Notes: generated by a model from the sequence alone, not told the origin. A stretch of DNA of 64,000 nt from Welwitschia mirabilis (GCA_051453625.1 JBOZIK010000001.1:199749232-199813231), one strand, 5' to 3'; counted from the first letter of the stretch, positions 9,536 through 21,075 are shown. Numbers and translations are program-made.

Positions 9536-11756
9536 ATTAAAAAATCTATTAGTTAACCTTAAACATGGTAAAAGAACTTGTGTTGGAATTTTCCTTCTAC
9601 CATTATTTAAATTCTTCCTTAGCTGATTATTTTGGTAAATGTCATGCTATTATTTGAACATCTTTTACTTGACTAATGTTTTACTTTATGAAGTTATCAT
9701 AATTCATAAATATTTTACTTGCACATTTTTAATGATAAAATTGGCTTCATCCAATCTTTAGACATTTGTATGTCTATGACCTTCATTTTGAAGGAAGATG
9801 TTTTGATTTTTTAGTTTTTTTTTAATGATGTGAGTAATTAGTTATCTTAGCATGTTCTTCCTTGTTATTTATTTTCTTCCTTTACTTTTATCCTTACGAG
9901 TATTTGGTCATGGGGAATTTATTCCAAAAAAAAAAAGATAGAGAAAGAAAGAAAAAATAAGAAATAAAATCCATGCTTTTTCATGTTATATCTTGAAACA
10001 TGGCCTCCATGAAGTCCTACTACATGCACTGGGAAAAATATTCCTAAGAGGGGCCTTTGGTAGTGTGATATGGTAGCTATGGCAACTCCATTGAGGAATC
10101 AGTTGGTCATGCTATGTAGGTCCTTACTCCTCTGATAGTGGTTACACTTCCCTCATCATGGTAGAATAGAATTATATTTAAAGGCTAGGAGATCAATGAT
10201 ATCCCTAGTATCACCAGGGTCATTGCTTATTTTCTAGACTCATTTTCTTTATTTGCTATAGCAATTTCACATGATCACTTTACTTTTTCAGATTCTAGTA
10301 TTGTTTTAAGATGATAGTTTGTAAGTTCTTATTTTAACAGCTTTTTATTTTATCATTTATTATTTGATAATACTAGATGTACTTAACATTATCATAGTCA
10401 TTGTCTATTCGAATGGAACTTTATGAATTTTTATATTATGTCATGCATCATTATTAGGTGATTTTATAATTATTGCCAAGGGACTTTACTAGGGTGGAAT
10501 TTTAAGTAGGTAAGCAATCTTCTTCATGTTCCTAGTTGTCCATTTTTCTTCTTTTTTTTTTTTTAGTTGCTTTATTTGGGATTTTTAAAGTTATTATAGT
10601 ATCTTTTCCCACACTATAATTAGGACCTAATCATTTGGTACTCTAGTTATTTTTTTATTTTCACTCATAGATTTTTTTTATAAGGGTTATTTTTATTTTC
10701 AGCACTTTCAATTGATACATTTCTTTCACTTTGATTATTGTATATTCTTTTTATTTTATGCTAATGTTTTTTTGTTTAACTTTTGGTTTTGCATATATTC
10801 ACTTATAGATCTTGAATCCTCATAGATTTTGAAATACATTTGTAAAATAATTTTGAACCTTGTTGTCTTTTACTTAATGCATTATTATGGTTTAATAAGT
10901 ATCTTTCTCCGTGATTATGTTTTTTAGTATGATTTTTTACTTTCTACCTTTCTTCTATTTTTCTATTGCTTTTTCACTATTTGTTTTTGTTAGACTTTTT
11001 TATTGTTTTCCTAATCTATCCAAAAATTTCATTAGAACATTGTTGCCTTACGTCTATCATCTGCACAATAGACATGATGATAGTCATCTTTTTTTACTTT
11101 ATGAAATTCGAAATGTCTTGCTTTTTTTGTGGTGCGATAGGACACCTCTCTGAGCTTTCTTCTATGATATTATGCAAACATTTATAATTTTTAAATTTTA
11201 AAGGATTACTTTGAGCTTTTGTAATACATATTTATAATAAGTTATTTGGATATGATTTCATGTTACTTGAATAGATTTCATGAACTTTATTTAGCAGGAG
11301 TAGTAGCTCACTCATAAAGTTTTCTTACAGTAATGTTTAAGATCATCTAAAGAAAAAATGCCATATTTACTCTTGTACTTTGCTTTCTAGAAAATATTAA
11401 TGAACGTTTCATGCATCATTCTTTGAGATTATTACTACTTAAGTTTTACACATTAGTTTTAGCATTACTTTATAAATTTATGCTTATACATTATCATTTT
11501 TTAAACTATCATTATTAAATTATATGATTTATTTATGTGTATAACATTTATTTGGTTTATTGTAATGTGTTTAAGTTAGGAACTTATTATTATACCAGTA
11601 ATTATATTAGTTAATGAATTTTTATCATCTATTACCACATGATAAAAGTGAACTTAAATTTCATTTCTCTAGTTAATGATTATCTTAGTTAAATTGACTT
11701 GCAGTATAGTTGATTGCTCATTTTATCAAGGACTGACAAGGCTAAGTAGGGGGCTA
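9536..11756 (+). other. 3' spacer of element F, with purine tract and polypurine tract
   Basis: No gene is recognisable; frames at 10911-11187 are short, Phe-rich and unsupported. Landmarks are a purine-rich run (9926-9970), a box near 10045-10100 that recurs downstream of pol in element H (49052-49100), and GGCTAAGTAGGGGGCTA directly before the 3' LTR (11740-11756), which fits the polypurine tract that primes plus-strand cDNA. Purine-rich runs after integrase are usual in this lineage. Confidence 0.55.
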
Positions 11757-13058
11757 TGTTCCGATGTCAATTTATAGGACTTTAATGGTTTATTTGGAGT
11801 ACTTTTGTAAGACATTTATATAGGTTTAGATGTAATTCTACTGATTATGGAGAGTTGATAAAATAATCATGAAAACACATAATTGTTAACATAATTAGAG
11901 GTATTTTAGGCATGTTTTGTTACTTAGTATGTTAAAGGAAGACTAATGATGAAGAAGGCTAATTTGCTTTACTTGAGGAGATTTAAAAGGGTATCATGTC
12001 CACTATTATATCCATGATAGAAGGGATGACAGCAAGCATAGTTTTCTATGGATGTATCATCTCCATTATTGTCCCCATGACATAAGGAATGAAAACATGA
12101 TTGGAACCAACTACAAGACCTATTGCGGAGTTGGAAGCTAATTAATTATATATTATTAAGGGGCATCATCCCTAGTGTCATCCCCATGATAGTCAGGACG
12201 ATAACTGTTTTATATATGTGGGACTAAATTATCTTATAATAGGATCATATGCCCCACTTGGTCTGCCAGGGTTTTCTCTCTGACTTCTAGGGTTATGTTT
12301 TTAGAACTTTAAAACGTAAACTATAAATACCCCACTTTTCCTCACTTCCAATTCATCTTTTATATTTAATATACTTGTGATGAAAGATTAAAGGATAAAA
12401 GGTCCATCCAATGGCTATAGAAAGGAGTTTTCTTAGTGTTAGGCTGAGTTTCTTCCATTGAGGGGTTGTTATTCTATTATAAGTGGATGTAAAGTTCTTT
12501 GAATTAATACAATTACTCTTTTCATTTTAATTCGATGAATGTTACTTATGGTTTAAATTAGTCATAATTAATTTATAGTTTTGTGATTTATTTAGATCAT
12601 AAAGGAAACCTTTGTTAGGTTGACCTTGGTTAGTATTAGATTTGCATTACTATTCCATTTCATTTTCATATTGCATTGCTTATTTTTATTAGTAGATCAC
12701 ATAGTTTAAGTTGATTAAGAACTAGTGAAATGGTCTTTTTAATTAATATAAATCATAAAGAAGTTAGTTCTTGTGATATAAAGATTAGGTACCAAAAGAG
12801 TTCATTCCATTTCTACTTGCATTTCATCTCCATTCATCTTACATTACATTTACTTTATTATTTAATTTTAGTTATTAAAAGATAAAAGGCTAAAAATACC
12901 TTTAAAAATCAATTCTCTAACTTTGAGTCTAGTGCCTTCATTGAGATTATAACATTCGGGTGAACTCTCATCTATACTAGTGTGTATTTTTTTGCAAGTT
13001 GTTCGATTTACTGGTTTGCCTAAAGGACTTCAAGATTGCATAAATTCATACTACAACA
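11757..13058 (+). repeat. 3' LTR of element F
   Basis: Starts TGTTCCGATGTC after the polypurine tract and ends CTACAACA; about 1.30 kb. It has no PBS after it, as expected of a 3' LTR. It matches 3692-5668 throughout but with many differences, mostly transitions, so the insertion is old. It carries a TATA box at 12321-12329 and hairpin motifs near 12006-12023 and 12176-12191. Confidence 0.8.
12321..12329 (+). promoter_or_regulatory. TATA box of the 3' LTR
   Basis: CTATAAATA then CCCC, at the same LTR position as in the 5' LTR. Transcription from here would run rightward into flanking DNA. Confidence 0.55.
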
Positions 13059-13149
13059 TCAATCATCTAGCTATTTCTTTAGAATCTTTTGATAAAGTGA
13101 TTTCTTTAAATCATTTTAATTGTATTTATATTGACTAATTTATTTAGAG

Positions 13150-13645
13150 TATTTTAATTATATTTTGATTGCATACATTTGTTGTGTTCTTTTTTATAGG
13201 GTGAATATGAGCCCATTAAATTAGCTTTATTATTTAATATTTTAGTTTTAATAGATAATTCAATTTTAAAAAGATAATTTTGATTATGTTTTAATTGCAT
13301 ATGATTGTTGTGCCTTTTTATAGGGTGAATATGGCCTAATTAAATTAGCTTTGCCATTTCATAATTTAGTTTTAATAGATATCTTCATTTTTAAAAGAGT
13401 GTTTTGATTATATGTTAATTTCCTGTAATTTTTCACCTTTTTATAAGGTGAATATGACCCCATTAAATTATCTTTGCTATTTCATAATTTAGTTTTAATA
13501 AATAATTTAAATTTTAAAAGAGCATTCTTGACAATGTTTTCATTGTGTGCAATTGTTATGCCTTTTTATAAGGCAAATATGGCCCCATTAAATTAACTTT
13601 ACTATATCATAATTAAGTTTTAGTAAATAATTTAATTTTAAAATG
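13150..13645. repeat. Tandem repeat, about 124-bp unit, four copies
   Basis: The landmark GTGAATATG (GCAAATATG in the last copy) recurs at 13201, 13325, 13448 and 13573, giving spacings of 124, 123 and 125 bp. Each unit contains a Pu/Py-rich CCTTTTTATA(A/G)GG block, CCATTAAATTA, and AATTTAGTTTTAATA. The array starts about 90 bp after the 3' LTR of element F and codes for nothing visible. Confidence 0.85.
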
Positions 13646-14305
13646 AAAAATATATTTAAAAATAAATAAAAAATAAGTGCAACATTGTCCTAGTCATCAT
13701 TAGTATGTAAGGATGGTATCTCAGTTAAAAAATGATGCAGATTTTAGTACAATCTCTAATGATCATAAGTGCTTTTACTATTCTTAATGCTTTTTAGGTA
13801 TGTATCCTTAAATATAATTTCTTACATGTTCATGTATATGAGTTAAATGTACCAAGAATTTAGTTATTATCTTACATATAAAATGATATAATATAGAGAT
13901 TATACTTTTATGCTTCTTAAAATAATTACGCATNNNNNNNNNNAACCTTTATTCTTTAACTTCTATTGAGCTAAGCCTATTAAGACTAGAGGCTTAATCA
14001 ATGGCATATGGGCTATTCTCCTTAGTATTTTATATTTCTATAGTATTAGATTCATTATCTTACATTATTAATAAAATAGCTATGGGGTACTCTACGAAAA
14101 TGGCATATGTATATGTGTGTATATGTATGTGTGTGTGTGTCTTAATCATATTTTTTCATGAGTTTACTATAATGACATTCTATTATATTATATTCACTCC
14201 CATTGGCTTCACCAAGATGTTATAGTAAGATATGAGGGATCTCTAGTGCTTGGTGATGGAGGATTACTAATGAATATTTTAACCCAGTGACTAGGGGGTT
14301 TACTA

Positions 14306-14364
<59 letters not shown>

Positions 14365-15034
14365 ATTCATAGATCTAATTTAATTTAATATATATGCATT
14401 ATCATCATTCAGGCATTAGAATTCCTTAATAGGATTGGATGTTGCAACCTCAAGAGTTCTGGACTATCTACCTCCTATACTTTTATATATAACTACTATG
14501 CATATGTACATATACTTGTGTGTAAGACATCTACTAATGTTGAAGTAAATATTAAGTTCCTGCATTATTCTTTGCATTGTTTCATGCCTAGAATTGTCAT
14601 ATGCCACTGATATAAACCAACTTAACCTATCTTATTCTCATGTGTTGGTAGAGGTTAGAACAAGATTTAAAATAGAACTGTATGTTAGTTTGAACTCCTC
14701 TGGATAAGGATTACACAAGCATAATTTCCTAGTTTTTGGTGTAACCAATCACTCAACTACAGCCTACATACTTATTTTATGTACTCTTAAGCAATATTTC
14801 TAATTAACCTAAAAATTGGTTGTGATATTAGTTAGACGAGTTATCACCATATAGTTTACTTAATATGAACCATGTTGGTAACTGACAAGTAAGTCTCTCA
14901 GTTATAACCTAAATTAATCCATGATAATGTTTAATATTATCATGTAAATTAATATGCTATAATGTAATAAAGTTACTTACTTAAAAAAAAAAGTATCTTT
15001 TAAGTATAACCTAAAAGTAAGCATGACAATAAGT
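13646..15034. other. Unidentified AT-rich DNA with simple repeats
   Basis: Holds a 10-N gap (13934-13943), a mixed TATG/TG run (about 14104-14140) and an (AC)n microsatellite. A 74-codon plus-strand frame (14001-14225) runs through the TG repeat and has no support as a gene. I see no domain, LTR end or TIR. It lies between the element F side and a truncated chromovirus RT, so it may be further decayed retrotransposon DNA. Confidence 0.5.
14307..14361. repeat. (AC)n microsatellite, about 27 units
   Basis: Uninterrupted AC dinucleotide run of about 55 bp, likely to vary in length between individuals. Confidence 0.97.
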
Positions 15035-16184
15035 TCTCCCCATGGTGATACACTAGGATAAATGAAGATTTTTTATAAGAGTTATTGAAGATTAATTTTT
15101 AATTTTTTTGATTTTTATAGGAGACATTCTGTATGATATCTTAGAAATTGGTTAGGTTTCTAGAATTAATTCAATAAAAAACTTAACTTCCCAAAGTGGT
15201 GGCATTCTTGATAATTCTATCGTAAATACATCAAGATATTCTTAGACTATTGGTATATTCTTTACTAGCTACTTGCTTCTAAGTATAGCATATAAATTAG
15301 CTATTCTTTCTTAATTTTTCTTTTTATATACTTTTCATTAATTAGATTCCCTACTACTAATTTGTAATTACCTTGAAAGATTAGTTTTTGGTCATGGTTC
15401 GTCATTTGTACTTGATGCTTTTCATAACTTATAATTGCTTTATTTTGCATCAATCAATTCATATTTAAAATAATGTCATATTTGCCTAACTTAATAATAA
15501 TTAGTTGTATCTAAAAATATCCCTTACTTATGGATAAAGTATAATTTTGAACTTGCTGATTAGCTTTGGACATGGACCCATTTGCTAACTCTTTGCATTC
15601 CTCAATTGGAGTACAACATAGTTTTTCTCTTATAATAATTCTAGAAGATATAAAGAAATGTATTACTCTATAATTAAATAAGATAATTACTTTTTATAAT
15701 TGAGTAAATCCTTACCTTCTGTGATAGAGCTTTGAAATTACAACCATTTATTATCAACTACCACTCAAAGTAATTCTACTGATTGAGAGATACTTTTTTA
15801 TCCTTAATGCTTTTTTAGTTATTATCTAGAAAGATCTCTATTATGTAATGGACATTCTCTTACATCATGATTTTCTTTACATTAGTAGCATTGATATCCA
15901 TTATACTAGTTTTGATACTAATATTGACTATGAGTTTGCTAGAGGTTAGATCTTTGAGGTTAATTAGTTGCATAGCTTTGACTACAAACATTCCAGTTTC
16001 TTTTAAATGAAGTCTACTTTAGTTGATTAAAATTCCTAATTCTATTATTAATATTACTAAATTATTTCTATTAAAGTGCTAATTCTTATTTTGATAAAAC
16101 ATTTGCAATTGATTTTCCTTTAAGGATATTCCCTCGTGAAGGAATTCTCTTCTTAATTTCCTATTGTCTTTGCTAGTTTTGTTT
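15035..16184 (-). pseudogene. Chromovirus-type Ty3/gypsy gag-protease-RT fragment
   Basis: The minus strand reads, in order, a gag segment (REFLHEGISLKENQLQMF, near 16085-16160), a zinc knuckle remnant (YQCY.CKENHDVRECP, near 15855-15900), the end of an aspartic protease (KYDIILNMN.L, consensus YDVILGMDWL, near 15440-15490), and the RT N-terminus: DVFTIELSRMPPLWEV (near 15200-15250), ISYRMSP and YPSVSPWGE (near 15040-15140). These forms are typical of plant chromoviruses and differ from the Athila/Tat pol elsewhere in the window. The RT breaks off after SPWGE at about 15035, so this is a truncated insertion. The right edge meets a 100-N gap (16185-16284) next to element B gag. Confidence 0.75.
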
Positions 16185-16284
16185 NNNNNNNNNNNNNNNN
16201 NNNNNNNNNNNNNNNNNNNNNNNNNNNNNNNNNNNNNNNNNNNNNNNNNNNNNNNNNNNNNNNNNNNNNNNNNNNNNNNNNNNN

Positions 16285-17865
16285 TGTTTTTAGAAGTTAA
16301 AACTCTATTAATAGGAGGTGTTGTATCATTTCCACTTCATGTTACTATCTTTAAATCTTTCTTAACTTCATTTGGATTGGGTAAAGATTGAGATGCAAAA
16401 GACCCTTATGGTCTTTGATTGGTAAGAATTATTTAGTGAAGCATATTTACTAAGTTTTTAATATTGCTATTAGTTTTATCTTACACTTTTCTCACCTCTT
16501 CTATGAATTATTTAAGTGGATCATTCTAATTTTATTGAAAATAGGTTGAAAATGGGAATTTCTCAGTCTACTTTAAAAAGGTTTCCATTGAGATTGTTCA
16601 TCTAATCTTTGTTGAAATTATAGCTGGATTTTAAAATTGGGTGTTCTTTGATTGAAAGCACAAAATTCCTCAAATATCCTCTCCTTATAAGTTGGTAATA
16701 AAGGATACTCTTTATTTGAATGAGAGTTATCTTCATAAATTTCACAATTTAAAGTTGAGCTTTTATTCTTTACTACTTTTTCATCAACTAACATCTGTGT
16801 ATACTTCTCTAAAGTAGTAGTAAAATCTTTCATCATGTTGGTTGAATTCTCTCTTTCTTCTTCATTGTTATGTTTAACATCTTTTAAGTCCTTTAATATT
16901 TAGACTATATTTCGATTTTCTTTAGTGAAGTTAGGCCAAGTTTGTCTTATTTCTACAATATTTTCTAACACACTCCATGCTTCTTCTAAAACTAGGTTCA
17001 ACAAGTTACTTCATACGAAAAATATACAAGTTATTTAGTTGGAGTATTTAATCCATTATAAAAATAATTTACTAGCTCTTCTTTACGAAATTCATTAATA
17101 GGGTTGGAATGGCTAGCTATTATAAAACATTCATAGGCTATTGTGTAATCCTTATAAGGTTATTATTGAAATTTGGTTACTTCTTTTTTTCTTTTTCTCA
17201 TGGAACTTTTACTCAAAAATATTTTGATAAATACTTCTTATACTTAACTTTAAGATCTAAGACTTTTATGTGAAATGGTTTGAAGCCAAATTTCTGCTTT
17301 TTCTCTAAGTATAACTGGAAAAATAATCATATAAGTATAATCACTAATACATTTCTTTCCATTTCTTGAGGTAAGTATAAGTTGTTCAATGTCATCCAAA
17401 CGTTGGAAGGGATCTTTCTTAGGTTTTTCTAAAAAGAGTTAAATATGCACTTAAATTTCTTAATTCTACATCATCTCTAGGAGATAAATCAAAGGGATTT
17501 TTAATTTCATGTTTTCTATTGGTAATTAAATATCTAACAGTAGTGATTGCATTTGAGGGAGAATTTCCTATTATGATTGAGATATTAGATGAAGTAACTT
17601 AATTTTGTTTTTGTAAATATTTTGATACATTTGATAAATTCAAAGAAGAAACAACATGATTTACTTATATACTATAATTTTATTTTGCAAAATCTGATTT
17701 TAAAATAATAAAACTAGAGAAATCTTCTTCTTCGATTCTAGAAATCTGCATACTTGGGGTATACATGCCTAGATTTAGCTCAAAATTAAATAATCCTTTT
17801 CTGATTTTTTCTTCAATCAAGTTTCATTCTTTCTGATATTCTATCTTCCTACTAGAATTCATCAT
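16285..17865 (-). pseudogene. Gag of element B
   Basis: Gag forms the virus-like particle that packages element RNA. The start is a minus-strand ATG pair at about 17865 (MMNSSRKIEYQKE, then TGA), matching the start in elements E and F. Further along I read ELVNYFYNGLNTPTK (near 17030-17085), the usual 'Q.FYDGL' region of Athila/Tat Gag; MMKDFTTTLEKYTQMLVDEK (near 16775-16836); a zinc knuckle remnant CEIYEDNSHSNKEYPLL (near 16680-16735; second and last Cys are Tyr); and SLPNPNEVKKDLKIVT with SGNDTTPP (near 16320-16375), corresponding to the pre-protease 'AITLRSG' motif. Stops are spread throughout. The continuation is at 3691-3361. The 100-N gap at 16185-16284 hides the junction with the chromovirus fragment. 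Confidence 0.75.
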
Positions 17866-18402
17866 ATCCCTACATGCTTAAGCAATAAATAAAAGAATAA
17901 AATGAAAAATAACAGATATTCATTCACCTGGTTATGGGGCTGATAGGGAGGATGATGTTCATAGTAATAGAAATCCAAAACTCAAAAAAATTATTGAAAG
18001 CAAGAATCTATAATATCATCTAGGCTTTCATGAAGACAACAAATAAGATAATAGTAACTTTATTAAAATTATGAAAAAGAAAAATTATGAAATTTGAAAA
18101 AGAAGCAAATTGTCGTCTCATGGAAATGACAGAGAAGATGGCAGTAATTATTATTAAACTATAAATAGAAGAAAAATTATGAAAGTAGAGATAAATTTTA
18201 AAATTTTAGAATTATCATACCCAATTTTGTCAGGATGATAGAGAAGATAATAGGGCTCTGAAAAATTATGAAAAATAAAATTTGTGAAAATAAATCTATT
18301 TTAAGCTAAGCTAGAAATATAGTACTAATTAAATTAAATAACTTAAATATAAGATTTAAGGTACTTATATAATTAATGATAATTCTCTAGCTTCTTACGA
18401 CC
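17866..18402 (-). other. Leader of element B between PBS and gag
   Basis: Non-coding leader, homologous to 5690-6150 and 7018-7330 on the plus strand and to 23293-23744 on the minus strand. It holds decayed hairpin motifs (near 18112-18140 and 18225-18245). Nothing else is recognisable. Confidence 0.6.
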
Positions 18403-18420
18403 TTCATGGCAACATCAAAA
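18403..18420 (-). other. Decayed primer binding site of element B
   Basis: On the minus strand TTTTGATGTTGCCATGAAGG follows the LTR end (TAACA). Compared with TTTTGGCACCATTGCCAGTGAAGG in related copies it has lost a few bases, so it would no longer prime efficiently. Confidence 0.5.
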
Positions 18421-19666
18421 TGTTACTATGTGAATTTATGCAATTCTAAAATCCTTTAAGTAAACCTATAAACCAAATAACTTACAGAAAAACACACACT
18501 ATATAGAGGGGAGTTTACCTGAATGTCATAATCCCAATGAAGGCATTAGGCTCAAAGTTAGAGAATTGATTTCCAAAGGTGTTTTTAGTCTTTTATCTTT
18601 TAATAACTAAAAGTAAATAATAAAGTAAATATAATGCAATGTAAATAGATATAAAATGAAAATGGAAATGAAATGAATTTTATTGATTCCTAATTCTTCT
18701 ATCACAAGAACTAGCTATCTATAATTTAAATGAATCAAGAACCATACTTAACTTATTCCTAATTAACATAAACTATGTGATATACCAAGTAGAATAAGAA
18801 ATGCAATGTGACATGGAAGTGGAATAACAATGCAATCTAATACTAATCAAGTAAACCTTGACAATGATTACCCTTATGATCTAAATAAATCAAAAAATTA
18901 TTACTTAAAATATGACCAACTTAAACCATAAGGTACATAAATAGAATCAAAATAAAAAGAGTAATTGTATTGATTTCAAAGAATTTTACATCCATATATA
19001 ATAAAATAGTAGCACCTCAATGGAAGAGACTCAGCCTAACACCAAGGGAACTCCTTTTTGTAGCTATTGGATGGGCCTCTTTTCCTTCAATCTTTCATCA
19101 CAAGTATATCAANNNNNNNNNNNNNNNNNNNNNNNNNNNNNNNNNNNNNNNNNNNNNNNNNNNNNNNNNNNNNNNNNNNNNNNNNNNNNNNNNNNNNNNN
19201 NNNNNNNNNNNNNNNNNNNNNNNNNNNNNNNNNNNNNNNNNNNNNNNNNNNNNNNNNNNNNCATAGAAAAATAATTGTTATCCTGCCTATCATAAGGACA
19301 CCAGAGGGGGTGTCACCCTACATTAAAAAGCACTTCATTAGCTTCATGCCCTACTATTAACTCCACAGATTTTATCTATGTTAGTAGTGTTATCATCTTG
19401 TCTGTCATGAGGATGACAAAGGGGATGACAGGCTTACTTATCTTCAATCTCAAAGATAAGTCAGTCTTATGCATGATTAATTCTTTTTTCAAGTATGCAA
19501 TGTCAAAATAATCCTAAAAAACCTTCAAATATGCTAAGAATTACATGTTTTAATGATCATCCTATTATATCTCCATAATCATCAATATTGCATCCAAACC
19601 TATATAAATGCCTTATAAAAACACTCAAAATACACCATCAAATTCTTATAAAATAGCATCGCAATA
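18421..19666 (-). repeat. 5' LTR of element B
   Basis: Reverse-complement member of the element F LTR family, about 1.25 kb, from TATTGCGATG (at 19666) to a TAACA end (at 18421). Shared blocks include the region with the CTCAGCCTAACACCAAGG sequence (minus-strand relative of 4410-4440 and 12430-12460) and a hairpin TGTCAT-GAGG-ATGACA at 19403-19418. A 149-N gap covers 19113-19261. Its start cuts into a protease reading frame (19667-19740), which marks the insertion point in element G. Confidence 0.8.
19403..19418. repeat. Hairpin motif TGTCAT-GAGG-ATGACA in LTR B
   Basis: Same stem as in the element F LTR with a changed loop. The bases after it include a further half-site GGGATGACAG (19422-19432). 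Confidence 0.65.
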
Positions 19667-20975
19667 ATCTATTAGAGCTTTCTTGATTTTCCTTCCAACA
19701 TAATACCAATAGTGGCTACTCTTGCATCTTTAAACTTAGANNNNNNNNNNNNNNNNNNNNNNNNNNNNNNNNNNNNNNNNNNNNNNNNNNNNNNNNNNNN
19801 NNNNNNNNNNNNNNNNNNNNNNNNNNNNNNNNNNNNNNNNNNNNNNNNNNNNNNNNNNNNNNNNNNNNNNNNNNNNNNNNNNNNNNNNNNNNNNNNNNNN
19901 NNNNNNNNNNNNNNNNNNNNNNNNNNNNNNNNNNNNNNNNNNNNNNNNNNNNNNNNNNNNNNNNNNNNNNNNNNNNNNNNNNNNNNNNNNNNNNNNNNNN
20001 NNNNNNNNNNNNNNNNNNNNNNNNNNNNNNNNNNNNNNNNNNNNNNNNNNNNNNNNNNNNNNNNNNNNNNNNNNNNNNNNNNNNNNNNNNNNNNNNNNNN
20101 NNNNNNNNNNNNNNNNNNNNNNNNNNNNNNNNNNNNNNNNNNNNNNNNNNNNNNNNNNNNNNNNNNNNNNNNNNNNNNNNNNNNNNNNNNNNNNNNNNNN
20201 NNNNNNNNNNNNNNNNNNNNNNNNNNNNNNNNNNNNNNNNNNNNNNNNNNNNNNNNNNNNNNNNNNNNNNNNNNNNNNNNNNNNNNNNNNNNNNNNNNNN
20301 NNNNNNNNNNNNNNNNNNNNNNNNNNNNNNNNNNNNNNNNNNNNNNNNNNNNNNNNNNNNNNNNNNNNNNNNNNNNNNNNNNNNNNNNNNNNNNNNNNNN
20401 NNNNNNNNNNNNNNNNNNNNNNNNNNNNNNNNNNNNNNNNNNNNNNNNNNNNNNNNNNNNNNNNNNNNNNNNNNNNNNNNNNNNNNNNNNNNNNNNNNNN
20501 NNNNNNNNNNNNNNNNNNNNNNNNNNNNNNNNNNNNNNNNNNNNNNNNNNNNNNNNNNNNNNNNNNNNNNNNNNNNNNNNNNNNNNNNNNNNNNNNNNNN
20601 NNNNNNNNNNNNNNNNNNNNNNNNNNNNNNNNNNNNNNNNNNNNNNNNNNNNNNNNNNNNNNNNNNNNNNNNNNNNNNNNNNNNNNNNNNNNNNNNNNNN
20701 NNNNNAGTTACTACTTTTTAATCTTTCTTTACATCATTTTGGTTTGAAATAGTTTGAGTGGAAAATGTAATTCTTGAGATCTTTGATTTCCTAACATGTT
20801 TTATTAAAGGAGTCTAATCAAATTCTCTAAGTTTCTATTCTGATTTTCTAAGATTTCATTGATGGTATCTTGTGGCTTTTTAAGTTCCTCCATCATTTTT
20901 CTATAATAATCATTTTTATTGTAATTGAGAAAAATAGGCTAAGAGTTATGACTTCTGCATTTATTATTAAATGAA
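19667..20975 (-). pseudogene. Element G: gag C-terminus and protease start, interrupted by element B
   Basis: Two pieces flank a 965-N gap (19741-20705). The right piece (20706-20975) is homologous to element B gag at 16290-16480. The left piece (19667-19740) reads FKDARVATIGIMLEGKSRKAL on the minus strand, the segment just before the 'D-GASVN' protease active site in this lineage, and it ends exactly where LTR B starts. Element B therefore jumped into the protease gene of a relative. The rest of the G pol should lie beyond the 3' end of element B, left of this window. Whether G is the interior of element C or of E cannot be decided here. Confidence 0.6.
19741..20705. other. Assembly gap (965 N)
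   Basis: Lies between the gag and protease pieces of element G. The long frame that appears to cross it (19712-20752) is an artefact. Confidence 0.99.
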
Positions 20976-21075
20976 NNNNNNNNNNNNNNNNNNNNNNNNN
21001 NNNNNNNNNNNNNNNNNNNNNNNNNNNNNNNNNNNNNNNNNNNNNNNNNNNNNNNNNNNNNNNNNNNNNNNNNNN

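Larger units (their letters stand above)
3692..13058 (+). mobile_element. Element F: deleted Athila/Tat-family LTR retrotransposon
   Basis: A 5' LTR (3692-5668) is followed by a tRNA-Asp-type primer binding site, a leader with the gag start, a second copy of LTR end, PBS and leader (6952-7965), an unrecognised coding-like stretch, an integrase C-terminal remnant (9430-9535), a long 3' spacer, a polypurine tract (11739-11756) and a 3' LTR (11757-13058). Protease, RT, RNase H and most of integrase are absent, so it is a deletion derivative that would depend on enzymes made elsewhere. It lies inside element B in the opposite orientation. I see no target site duplication (tgtat on the left, tcaat on the right), which fits recombination between two copies, as does the duplicated leader. 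Confidence 0.65.
1..19666 (-). mobile_element. Element B: Athila/Tat-type Ty3/gypsy retrotransposon, split by later insertions
   Basis: Read on the minus strand, the parts are in retrotransposon order: LTR (18421-19666), primer binding site remnant, gag (17865-16285), then after an interruption gag C-terminus and protease (3691-3361), reverse transcriptase (2900-1698) and integrase (1332-1). The gag piece ends in a conserved segment just after a Tat/Athila-type 'IT.RSG' motif, and the piece at 3691 begins with the segment that normally follows it, so I infer the two halves are one element. The interruption holds element F on the opposite strand, a chromovirus fragment and other DNA. The 3' LTR must lie left of the window. 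Every gene has in-frame stops, so the element is dead. It interrupts the protease of an older copy at 19666. Confidence 0.7.

Noticed and set aside
10911-11187. Two overlapping Phe-rich frames that look like membrane proteins
   Set aside because: They arise from T-rich DNA in the 3' spacer of element F, overlap each other in different frames, and have no motif or homologue in the window.
14001-14225. 74-codon frame with Cys/Val repeats
   Set aside because: It runs through a TG/TA simple repeat, which produces the pattern.
19712-20752. 346-codon open frame, and similar long frames at 1265, 4389, 4543, 28858 and 49094
   Set aside because: They consist almost entirely of N translated as X; the real bases at the ends give only a few codons.
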